DNA of 64,000 nt from Linanthus parryae (taxonomy: Eukaryota; Streptophyta; Magnoliopsida; Ericales; Polemoniaceae): the NCBI GenBank assembly GCA_023055425.1, contig JALGPY010000001.1, positions 136,797,368 to 136,861,367 on the forward strand, given 5' to 3'. Below the pieces are notes generated by a model that saw only the letters and a list, made by a program, of their open reading frames with translations, was not told the origin of the DNA and did no database searches. Position 1 is the first letter of the stretch, and the number at the start of each line of letters is the position of its first letter. Made by a program: the position numbers and the translations under genes. This document shows positions 1 to 10,249 of the stretch, in pieces.

Positions 1-345
1 AGAAGCCTGACCGTCTACGGACTCGACCACGACTTGGCAGCCCTTGTAATTCCCGGACATGATCAGCTCTTGGATATTCTCTATTGTGGTAACAGTCACC
101 ACCGACTTGCCGTCCGAGCCTGGCCAGCTTACGACGCTTGAATCGTTGTAAAAGTTGTAGGCGTACTCAGGTCTTTGCAAGAGTATGTAGTAGTATTGTT
201 CGGCAAAGGTTTTTGCCACATACTGAGGGTCAGGGAAACGATGAGCAGCTGATTCGGCCGCACTCGCCATTACTATACGACACAAAACTAAGAGAGACAC
301 CAAGCTATTTATTGTAAGGTAACGATTGTTGCTACTTGTTGCCAT
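1..345 (-). CDS. NTF2-domain protein (G3BP-like), first exon, partial
   Basis: Reading the minus strand from the ATG at 345-343, the frame is open for 115 codons and runs off the window edge. From about residue 40 it matches the start of a nuclear transport factor 2 (NTF2) domain: residues such as FAEQYYYILLQRPEYAYNFY and the later SSVVSW and TTIENIQELI follow the order seen in plant G3BP/Rasputin-like proteins. In those proteins an N-terminal NTF2 domain mediates dimerisation and partner binding, usually with a C-terminal RRM and a role in cytoplasmic RNP or stress granules. The RRM, if present, lies outside the window. Before the domain there is a hydrophobic stretch (residues about 11-28) that is unusual for this cytosolic family. 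An in-frame ATG at 270 (Met26) would give the more usual start MASAAESAAH. Family assignment is fairly sure; the choice of start and the full product are not. Confidence 0.75.
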   Translation of the reverse strand, partial: MATSSNNRYLTINSLVSLLVLCRIVMASAAESAAHRFPDPQYVAKTFAEQYYYILLQRPEYAYNFYNDSSVVSWPGSDGKSVVTVTTIENIQELIMSGNYKGCQVVVESVDGQAS

Positions 346-449
346 GGGCATTTATTATCCTCTTATATAGAAGAAGCCGAGGCGGCAGTGGGTGCTGAAA
401 AGAGGGAGTGTGCGACAAGGAAAAAACCGAAGTAGGTTCAAATTGGGTA

Positions 450-781
450 AATGACACTTTCACCCCATCTAGTTTATTTGAAAGACACTTTTACCCCCTC
501 TAGTTTGATTGAAGGACACTTTCACCCCTCCTGGTTTGGTAAAGGACATTTTTACCTCTTCAGTATGGCAAATTTTAAGTAACTTACAGTCTCTGACTAT
601 GACATTGTTAGTGTGGGGTGTAATTCATCACCGGAAATAGTTTTGGAGAGAAATTTGACCCCTTTATCAAAAAAAAATCTATTGTACATATTTGTATAAC
701 ATGAGGGCTAATTTGTCACAAATATATATATATGTGTGTGTGTGTATCCTTCAATCAAACTAGAGGGAGTTAAGTGTCTTC
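450..781. repeat. MITE-like segment: four ~31-bp tandem units with an inverted partner
   Basis: Positions 450-565 hold about four imperfect direct copies of a 31-bp unit of the form GACACTTTCACCCC...CTAGTTTGATTGAA. At 748-781 the same unit appears in inverted orientation (AATCAAACTAGAGGGAGTT). The stretch between is AT-rich with a short TATATA/TGTG run. The inverted arrangement suggests a small non-autonomous DNA element. I cannot define clean ends or a target duplication. Confidence 0.45.
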
Positions 782-1048
782 TATTAAAACGCGTTGGGTT
801 TGGGTCGCAGCCCTGAAGCATTATTTTTACTAGCACTTTCTCAAATAAAAGAGAGATTATTTGGGCCTCAAGTTTGGGATATTAGACAGACCCACTTTCA
901 AATTGTCCAACTCAAACTAATCCAACAATTTTGAGACAGACAAAGCATCGTGTTATATGTAATGTTTTTCTTTTTTTTAATTGAGGAAAAATACCGATAA
1001 AAGGTCAGAAGGCCAAAAAAATGTTTTCCCTTATTTTGGTGTTTTGGT
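782..1048. other. Intergenic, nothing recognised
   Basis: AT-rich sequence with no open frame of quality, no clear repeat and no RNA gene that I can see. Confidence 0.5.
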
Positions 1049-1344
1049 GCTGTTTGGTTGGAAGTAAAATGTTTTCCTGTAAAATGTTTTCCCTCAAATA
1101 ATGTAAAATGATTTACACATTTTAAATCCGTAAGCCATTTTTTGGAGAGTGAAGGAGCAAAACAACTCATACAACCACCTACCTCCACCACAACCCATCA
1201 CTGCCATTTCCGTCACGACTCACTATTATGGCAAGAGTCGACCAAACACGAGAAAATAATTGCAGAGAAAGCTTTTTCACACAAAACATTTTACGCGTTA
1301 AATATATTCCCTTGTAAAACATTTTACTGCAAACCAAACAGAGC
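1049..1344. mobile_element. MITE-like element with ~30-bp inverted ends
   Basis: The left end GCTGTTTGGTTGGAAGTAAA and the right end, whose reverse complement begins GCTCTGTTTGGTTTGCAGTA, form imperfect terminal inverted repeats of about 30 bp. The interior is rich in CCACC/CACCAC. The same ACATTTTAC...CCAAAC end sequences occur next to the GC-rich tracts at about 20.6-21.1 and 31.2-31.7 kb, so all three may belong to one family. I could not settle the target duplication. Confidence 0.45.
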
Positions 1345-2346
1345 CTAAATGAACCCTGCTATCCTCCCATCTTTACAATTCTCCAAAAGCGACTCCGAGC
1401 CTTCAATGGCTAGACTCCTCCTTGCAAGCCATTAAAGGCTCAAAGATGGTGAATTTATGGTCATTCTAAACGATTTTGTGCTTTGCATGTAATTTTATTT
1501 TTTTATAACATTCGATCGTCGTGGGTGTGTTCGGATTGTGTTTAACAGGAATGAGGTGCACGGTGAGCATTTGGAGAGGAGAAAAGAGCTTCAAAGCGTT
1601 GGCATGCTCGAGAAAAGGATATTGAAGAAGGAAGGCACGATAGCACAAAGATGGAAATTTGGCTAACCCACATGACCTAGTTCAGAAGTCCCACATGACC
1701 TGGTAGTAGAAAAAAGAATTCAGGAAGGGTCAGAGGTTGCACAACCTAGACAGGAGGTCACACGACATGTCACATGTGTAAAGCAAACATATTTCAGCAG
1801 TTGAAGAAGGAGGTCATATGAGTTGTACACAGGAGGTCGCACAACATGTGTAATGCGGACAGAATACTGCAGATGGTAAAAGAGGTTGCATGACCTAAAG
1901 GATGAGGTCGTCCTACCTGTAACGGGCCAGAAGTACTGCAAGATGCTTTGGGGTCTTGTGTAATTATGCAAATTTTATTCTAAACGTAGGGTACTACTAT
2001 TTAAATTCCTAGGAAGGTATTTTTTGAGTCTTAGACTAGGTGATACAAGCTTTTGAAGCTTTGGAGTCTGCTTGGAGATTGAAGAACACTTGTTTGATCT
2101 CATCTTCTCTTCTTTTTCTTATTTTTTGTATGATTTTGATCAACGTTGATGTCATGATCATGATTATGTTTAGCTATGTTTTTATTGTTGAGATTCTCGA
2201 CGGTAGCTAGGGTTTGAAGTCAGTTTGGCGGATTATCGATCTTGATTCACGTTTATCGATGATGTTAGGTTTGTTATGTTTAATTCATGCACTTAATTAC
2301 ATCTATCTATTGTTTGACGCCAAAATAGGAAGATTTTAGTTAGTGA
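1345..2346. other. Repeat-like intergenic DNA, probably old LTR material
   Basis: Between 1680 and 1930 short imperfect repeats of the form AGGTCACACGACATG / AGGTCGCACAACATG recur. From 2000 to 2330 follows pyrimidine-rich sequence resembling the R/U5 part of a plant LTR. There are no coding frames of quality and no boundaries that I can prove. Confidence 0.3.
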
Positions 2347-5300
2347 TGTGACATCCCACATAATTAAGTTCAATTAGGAATTTATTTGATTTAGTTTATA
2401 ATGTTTTGAGCTTATTAAATTGGATGGTAGAACTTACATATTGGTTCCCTATAATCTTAATTGTGAAAATTACTTAATTGTTATGAGATATTAAATCTAG
2501 AAAAGTAGTAAAGTATGCATGTATTTCTAGTATGTGTAGAAGTATTGCTATAGTATGCATACCTTGAATGTACATCTAGTGTAGGGGGGTTAGACACATA
2601 GTTACCTATCACTAGGAAAGCTAGCTATCTATGTATAGTCACATCATGACTACTTGTGTTTCACACCATAGGTTTGTCTCCTATACACTCTTTCCTAGCC
2701 ATCTTGTTCAATGAATCAAATCTTTCATGTGCAATCCCGGATTTGAGCAAAGAAGCCACAAAAATATGGCCAAAACTTGGTATTTTGCCATACTATGAGT
2801 GTAAAACTTGTGGGGGTTGGATACCTATCAACCCTAGACCCATTTTTAAATGTTACTCCACATATTAAACTCAAAAGATGGTAGCAAATGTGTCATCTTT
2901 TTGTTGTCCCAAAGTGCCTAGCTATGACCATGCTAGGACATTTCTTGCAAGCAAGTGTGACATAACAATGCACCATGTCCCTTGAGAATCTTTAAAGCAT
3001 TGTAGTTCAGCCCATCTCCCTCATTTCTCACACCCCCATCTCTCTCTAAGAGTCACAAGAAGTCATCTTCTTTCACAAAAGAAGCTCAAACTATTTTTGT
3101 GCAAAAACCTCCACAAAACACCACCAAAACTTCATATTCTAGCAACCAAATCATAAATTTTTTGTCTCCAAGCTAAATACAACCTTGGTGGTGACTTCTT
3201 CCTTCATCCTACCCATGGATTGAAGCTTACAATCACTCTTTTTTCTCACTATTCCTAATCTTTGAGGTAAATTGTTGATCTATTCTTCGATCCTTGCATA
3301 TTCTTGCTTCTAATATCTATTACAATGGTAAATCAACTAAGAATGTCATTCCATGTGTCTATTTCTGCATCTTCTTGTGGATTCATGGGTTCATCCACAT
3401 GGAGCAAGGTTTAGAAGAAGTTCATGTCTCAAAAGATGAGAGTTGTCCTTGATTTCCCTATTCCATACTCTTCATCCTTCCAAATCATGTGTTTTTGCTC
3501 ATCCTTGATGACTATATGCTGCATATAGACTTGCATGTGTCTCTTCCATTCCTTATTAAATCGAAAATGAAGTGGTTTCACATACTTACTCGAAGAACTT
3601 TTGATTTAAAAGAAAATTTGGCCTTGTAATGATTCTCTGTTTTCGGACAGAATCTGTGACCCGACTTTGAGAGGCCACATCTCACTCATAAAGATTCGGT
3701 TTGTGCTCTACCTTATATTGTTTGAAGCCCTGTGTGTCTAGTTTCATCTCCAATTAGTCTCATGCCAAAATTCATAGTAAATATTCTGGAATGTCCGTTT
3801 TCGTAAAGTGTGTCTGGGCTGGTAATTGGGCTCGGGCAGATTGTGTCACCCGAATTTGAGAGGTCACTAATCCCACATACGAGCTTATATTTTTCTAAAA
3901 TTTATATCGTTATGAAGCTCTATGTGTCTAATTTCATCTCCAATTGGTTTCATTCCAAAAAGACATTTAAATTTTCCGTAATGTGAGTTTTCGTAAACTG
4001 TGTCAGGGCTGGAGAGTGGGTTTCGGACAGATTGTGTCACCCAACTTTGTGAGGTCATTACTCCCTCATACCAGCTTGTACTTTTCTCTATCTTATACCA
4101 ATTCGAAGCTCTATGTGTCTACTTTCATTTCCAGCTGGATTCATGTCAATATCTATTCTATATCATTCGAAATTCCAGTTTTTGTAAAGTGTGTCAAATC
4201 TGAAAAGTCTGTTTCTCGCCGAGTGGCATATGCTACTTTAGAGAACATTATTCCTTCGTTCATTCAAGTTAGGGGGACATCATAATCATAGTACGGGGCA
4301 TCTTATGAACCTTATTAGTAACATATAGCCACTAGGAATCACTTGAATTGATGTTGGCTTGTCCTTACGTGTGGAATTGCTATTTGTAGAGCCTCCTTCT
4401 TAGCTTTGCTCTTGGATTCTCGTATCGGTAGCTAGTAAGGATTTTATAAGCTAGGAATCAAGGTGAGTACTTACCCAACCCTTTGGTAGTGATATTTTCA
4501 TATATTAACTGTTTATGGGCTATGAGGTGGATATTGTGAAACTTGCGAATGGTGGAATGTGTTCTTAATAACTACTTGGTGATTGTATATTTTGATTGGA
4601 GATATAGCTCATGTTTTTGAAAGCATGTTTATAAGTGATATTTTTAAACTGAAAGTTCATGGTATGCTTTATAAATGTTTGACTGAGATGGTTGCCTAAA
4701 TGACACTGTTGGACAGTACCCTAACGGTGGGGGACAATACACCGGTACAGTACCCTAACGGTTGGGGGATATACACGGGACAGTACCCTCCCGGCGCGGG
4801 GACAATAGACCGGAGGTCGATGCCCTGTCCCAGGGATATAATATGGGATGAGCCGTTAACACGTGCGTTGTCATGGCTTGTCGACTATATTTTCGTCCGA
4901 GGTAGCGATTCTACGCGGACTCGCCACATTGATGGCTAAGTGTCAGGAATGAGATTTTAATGGCCAAAGTACTTGAATAAAATGAGCCAACGGCTCAAAG
5001 TGTTGTTGTGGAAGGGGTCGAGGACCCAAGTGTTGAATTAAATGCTTTACATGTTTACCTGCTTGAATGCTTGCTTAAATTATGTTGTTTATATTATTCT
5101 TTATCTATGTATGAACTGTGAAGCAAGCATGTTTGGAACAACTTGACCATGGCATTTGGAACTTGTATATATATTGTATATTTCCAAACCTAACAAAGGG
5201 GTAAGTACGTGCTCACAAGACTTCGCAGTCTGACCGGTTTTAAATTACCGCTATTTCAGGTTCCAAGGAGAGGACCGAGCCAAGTAATCCAGCCGCATAA

Positions 5301-5850
5301 TTTCATTCGCCATATCATATTGAGAGAAGTTTCATGCTTTTGTGCTAGGCTTGTCTAGGACTCTCTTTGCCTAAGTCTATGTGGTAGTACGTAGTATCTT
5401 TCTATGTGTAACTCTTGGAGATTTATTATGCACTCTTTAGAGACCATGTGTGGTCATATTTTGGTAGCGGGAATGTGTAACCCCATGAGGGGATATCCCG
5501 TAGTTTGTTTAATGGATTGTCGGATTAAATTATGGACCTTTTTGTGAATGGATTATGTGCAACCGTGACTGAACTTTGAAGGACTTGACTCTGAGATCGA
5601 CGAGTACCATGGAGGATAGAGAAACGTTTTATTCAATTCTCAAAGTTTTATTTCCTTTTGTGAAAAAGAAATGGTTTTGGATATAAGACCCCTTTTCATA
5701 AGCTTCCGCAATATTTATCAGCTAATCCTTGAATTTCTAAACATTTTCACTCTCATCCTCATGGTACGAGTTAGCCTTGGTGGCGTGTGACGCCTCGTTC
5801 CCGTTTAATTACGTTATTAATCGGGGTCGCGGGAGCGGGGTGCCACTAGT
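2347..5850 (+). mobile_element. Decayed long LTR or LARD-like segment
   Basis: It starts TGTGACATCCCACATAATTA, much like the long-LTR array at 48.77 kb (TGTGATACCCCGTATTTAAG). It shares the same order of landmarks with that array: a pyrimidine-rich tract with plant leader-like sequence (3.0-3.3 kb, compare 49.5-49.8 kb), a TGAGGTAAA motif, GGTAAGTAC-like motifs and a TTTTAAA...CCGC...CAGGT stretch. The similarity is patchy, so this is a distant relative or an old copy. The 3' boundary near GGGAGCGGGGTGCCAC (about 5831-5846) is a guess. There is no coding capacity. Confidence 0.35.
4713..4813 (+). repeat. Three ~33-34-bp tandem units
   Basis: Units starting ACAGTACCCT at 4713, 4747 and 4780 are followed by AACGG/CCCGG and a GGGGGACAATA-like tail. 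It is a GC-rich minisatellite inside the decayed long-LTR segment. Confidence 0.7.
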
Positions 5851-6551
5851 GATCACTTGGTGACTCGGTGACCGTAAACCGGTAAATTGATTCAACCACT
5901 TAGTTGTTCTATGTTTGGTGATTCAGCTTAGTTCACTTGGAACATGAGCAGATCTAAAGAATGCATGACATGTATAAGATCAACGTAGATTTGATGACTC
6001 GGTTTACATAATTATAGACGTAGGAGATTTATTTGGTGACTCGGTAAATAGTTAGTGCTCATTTGGTATGAAATCATCATCAGTGTTTCATGAATATAAT
6101 CTTTTAACGGTAGTAACTCTAGTGATCCAAAGAGATATCATGATACTTGTCTCATTATCGTAATCTCACCACCTTAATTGTGTGATTCGCTCAAACGGTT
6201 ACTTAACTTAGCTGACCTTTAATTATTAGGTTTGCAAACAAAATTGAAATATTCGACCGTTATAAGCTTATTAGCTATAATTGATTTAACGAAGACTATT
6301 GGATTCGTCAATCCTACTTTCACATTATTACCGCACGCGACACACGTACACTTGTAGTTGGAACGTGTCAAACTCCATCATTGCCGAAGCCATTATCCAA
6401 TCTCCATAGAATTTCTGCAAATCTTTTCACTAAGTAGCTCTTGCTATCCCACACTGCGCCATATCATGACCAGTTATACCACAATATTCACACATAAAAG
6501 AACTTTCTCATACATGAATTCAACCCAAGGCATCCTTCCATTTGGAGATTC
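5851..6551. other. Intergenic, nothing recognised
   Basis: GGTGACTCGG-type motifs recur a few times (5863, 5995, 6033), suggesting remnants of repeated DNA. No gene or boundary can be supported. Confidence 0.4.
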
Positions 6552-6556
6552 GGATC

Positions 6557-8036
6557 TGTTGGAGTAGATGCCGTAGAGGCAATCTTTATTTTAGTATGAA
6601 CATTGCTTTGGCTAGAATATTCATTTTATTATTAATGGAGATATTTAATACAATGAAGTCCTTAGTTTACAATTTTGTTTATCCTAAATAATTTCTAGTC
6701 AAGTTTTTCGATTAGTAGGACGATCACTATGCATGGAGACTAGTATGTGGGTAGATTGCTATGGAGATATCAAGTCTAACACATGGGTACGCATTAAGAT
6801 TAATGACATACCAGATTGACCCACCACAAAAAAGCTGTGTAAAAATTATGGTAATGTCACAAGTGCTTATCGTAGTGACAATGGTGCTGTAGTCCTTAGA
6901 CTTGAAGTCACTAGATACTCTAGTTGTGAAATATCATGTTTTGATCTCGTCAAACGTTGCACCGTAAGTGGGTAACTATAATGGCGATAATCGGACATGA
7001 TAGGAAGCAAGTTGAGAGATGGTAGTGATGTAGAGATGATTTGTCCCTCCAACATAATGGGAGTAAATATCCACGGGCCACTCGAGGGGTAGTACTTATG
7101 TAATGTCAAACCAGAATCAGATAAATCAATATGTGATATTGTTGTTATATGTTAAGATAAGCCTATTCCCAGGATCGAGAAACTACAGATTGGATATATG
7201 AGCTTGACATTTATGTCTCGTGTCCAATCCGGATATAGAGACAAATGGACATACACATCACGGTAACATTGGTTTCAAGAGTTGTCAGATCACTAACTAT
7301 TTCTATTAGTTTGGTAGCATTGATGTGTTGCTTGACACCGCTCAATGTTTGTAATTTTTACTGCCAACTTAATAGAAACCTGGAGGGTCACACCCCAAAA
7401 GGATTAAACTGGATATGGATGTTAATTAGTTGGACTAATTAACAATTAAAAGGATCAATGATCAAAACGCAACAACGTGCATATTTAGTTGGCCTAAATA
7501 GCAATTAGACTAATCCCTGTATAGACATGATTATGCTATTAGACGAATTTTTGTGTATGGACAAGATTAGGCTATTAGACTAGTGTGCTTATGGACATGA
7601 TTAGGCTATTGTACTAATCTGTGTATGGACATGATTAGTATTGGGGCAAGTTTGTAATCAATAAGAAGTTATTGATTATAAAAGGGGAGTCATAGTACTG
7701 TTATTTCATAAGATGAAATAATTAGAGCAAGGAGAGAGCCAGAGAGGTTCGGCCATACACACCTACTCGATGGAACAAGTGAGGCTTGGCCTCCTTTCCT
7801 CGTTTTGCGTGATCCACTTGATTCGATCAAGCTCCTGGCGATTTTTCATCTGCGCTGCTAGCACATACACTAGAGAAGAGACGTGGACATCATTCTGCGT
7901 TGTGATCACACAAACCTACAAGGTAAACGTTACGTCCTTTATCACTTTATGAGAGCTTAACCTGCGATTCATGAATGGATTTGATCAGGAAATTTTAATT
8001 GTATTTCCGTTGCGCATCCTGCATCAAAACCCTACA
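6557..8036 (+). mobile_element. Solo LTR (1480 bp), copia-like, with GGATC target duplication
   Basis: The segment begins TGTTGGAGTAGATGCC and ends CATCAAAACCCTACA, so it has the TG...CA ends of an LTR. It is flanked on both sides by the 5-bp repeat GGATC (6552-6556 and 8037-8041). No second LTR or internal domain is present, so this is a solo LTR left by LTR-LTR recombination. It contains internal ~31-bp repeats of the type TATGGACATGATTAGGCTAT (about 7515-7640). The start sequence resembles LTRs of plant copia elements; that family call is from memory of the pattern only. Confidence 0.75.
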
Positions 8037-8089
8037 GGATCTCTGCGCCGCTCTGTAGCGGTTTGGACATCTCAAATAACATCTTTAGC

Positions 8090-8600
8090 TTGATGCATAT
8101 TTTTTTAGAAAGCCTTTTTTCAGTAGCACCACATCAAGCAAAGTCCTAATATCGTTTCCTATACCTTTCCCTACTGGAATTGTGAGTCCATTCGGTGGGA
8201 TCCCCCATACTTGGATCCAAAAAAACCATGCCCATGAACGTCAGAAGTCGAATGTCCTCATCTTTCAACCACTTTATAAGAACCACTAAATTATTGTTAT
8301 GGCTGGTCCATCATGACTTGCTCCATGTCATGGAATCTATTAAACACAAATTGGTAAGTCATTCCCCCATCGGTTTCACAGAGAAATCAACCAGCTCGTT
8401 CCAACCAACATTCATCGCTTTTTTCAAACTCATAACATTGAGAGGTCTAGTAGAGTGCACCTTGTCGAACAAACTCCTTTTCCATATTTCTTCACCTTCC
8501 TCCATTCATTCGGCCGAGATAGTGATCTTGTCCTCCTCAAAACGATTGAGGCATAGCCACGAAGTCCTCTGTAGCCTCCTCCGGTATGTTGCTTCTTAGG
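8090..8600 (-). pseudogene. LINE ORF1 (DUF4283) remnant
   Basis: On the minus strand, broken frames read in order FNRFHDMEQVMMDQP, then (after a shift) a stretch ending WGIPPNGLTIPVGKGIG. These match the DUF4283 gag-like domain of plant L1-type LINE ORF1 (pattern F..E.D...V...PW.F ... W.QV.GLP). Several stops and frameshifts interrupt it. It is not joined to the plus-strand LINE at 10-15 kb. Confidence 0.6.
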
Positions 8601-9397
8601 TTTTGAAAAACCATGATCGGTTGCTTGCTTCTTCTTTTTGAGAAAGTAAATAAAAACAAAGGTTAGTAGTGAATGAGAGCACCTTTAAGAGGCAGTTTGA
8701 ACCAAAACTGGTAATTGACTGCAGAAAACCGTCGTTGATTTATAGCGGTTAACTGCATGAAGTGGCATAGAACTGCTTCTAACCGCCGGCTTACTAGTGG
8801 GTAACTCCTCCTTCACCACCTAGCACTACCATGAACATGGAGACATGTTATCTATACTTGTAGATTAGTTGTTTACACTTTCAAGTTCCAAGAACTCCCA
8901 ACTCATCTAATGGGTAGTCATTTCTGTATATTCTAGTTTAATTACATGTTGAAAAAGGAATTATTATGGATAATCTTCGAAATAACATACTACTCCAAAG
9001 TCTCAAATGTCTTTTTTGAGAAATACGTTCAACCTTTCTCACTAATCATAAACAAGCAGAGTTACAGTATTTGAAACAAGTAGGGAACATAATGCAGTTC
9101 TTACATATTCTATAGGAATATTGTCTACATAATCTATAAATTTCTAAGAAGAAATCACCAACTTCGCTTCAAACGGCTTCCAAACACTTGTACGCTCCAC
9201 ATCACCACCAATTAACTATGAAAGAGAAATTTTATCTCATACGTCGAGAGCAACGAGGGGGTGAAAATAATGATGTGATTTTCACGATAGCAAAATTCGG
9301 TCTCCACAAGAACTTCATAGCAAATTTGTAAAACTAAGTAAGACATGACACCACACTTTATTCTGTAGATTACCACCTTATTGTAGACAATTACTTC
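8601..9397. other. Intergenic, nothing recognised
   Basis: Mostly AT-rich. At 8690-8790 the motif family AGCGGTTAACTG / AACCGCCGGC resembles units of the minisatellite that follows. Confidence 0.4.
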
Positions 9398-9580
9398 GCT
9401 TAGGCGCTAGTTTTCGTCTCTTTGAAGGAAGAGAACTGCTCTTACGCGGTAGTTGGCCGCCCTCTGACGGAAGATAACCGCTCATAAGCGGTAGTTGGCC
9501 GCCCTATGATAGAAGAGGACTGCTCCTTGGCAGTATTTGACTGTCCTTTGGCGGAAGAAACCACTCTTACATGGTAGAAA
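9398..9580 (+). repeat. 42-bp minisatellite, about four units
   Basis: Units of 42 bp begin at 9428 (GAAGAGAACTGCTCTTACGC), 9470, 9512 and 9554 (partial). A diverged partial unit precedes them from about 9398. Each unit carries GCGGTAGTTGGCCGCCCT or a diverged form. There is no coding potential, and spacers of the kind needed for a CRISPR array are absent. Confidence 0.75.
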
Positions 9581-10249
9581 TTGAACATACATAAATAGCT
9601 AAACAACAACAAATTGAGAAAACAAAGATGAAGAACAGGGGACTCGCTGACGGGGAGCCCCTGTGATATAAGTAATTTGTTTATTTATATTTATGATGAA
9701 ACATTTTGGCGACTTACAACCATCTTTCAGTTCACTCTATGCAATTGAAGTTATTTTTTTTTAATTACCTAGTAGTAGAATCAACTTACAATTACGGTTG
9801 CCTGTTGAGTATTAATCAGTTTTGGCACTGAAAGAGACTCATGGCAAGTTTGTGAATGTTGTGGCGTTTAAGAAAGCTGAAGTATGATAAGTGTTGTGAG
9901 AAAAGCGCTGTAGAAATCCACTTAAAATAGTGTTTGGTATTTTTCATATATGCCCTGCTGTGGAAAACTGATTTTTGCATTTTGTGTTTGGTTATTATTG
10001 CTTTAGAATTGTTGTACGTGTGAAAACAACAATTTCGGACATGGTAGAGTTTTATTGCAATTAGATATGTTTTAAATTTATTGCTATGACTAAGTCATTA
10101 ACAAAATTAACAAAAAGCAGGCCTCAAAAAACAATCCCTCCCCTGCTTCTAACAAGCTGTGGTGAAAAAACAATTGCTATCCAGAAAGTAAAAAAATAAC
10201 AATTTATCAAACAAATCAACGTTCTAGAAAACAAATCCAACACCAAACA
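9581..10249. other. Intergenic, AT-rich
   Basis: There is a hint of an inverted pair (AAAAGCGCTG... near 9901 against ...CACCAAACAGAATC near 10240), as in MITEs, but no provable ends. Confidence 0.35.

Noticed and set aside
9398..9580. Regular 42-bp repeats resembling a CRISPR array
   Set aside because: Units are directly adjacent and diverged, without unique spacers, in plant nuclear DNA.
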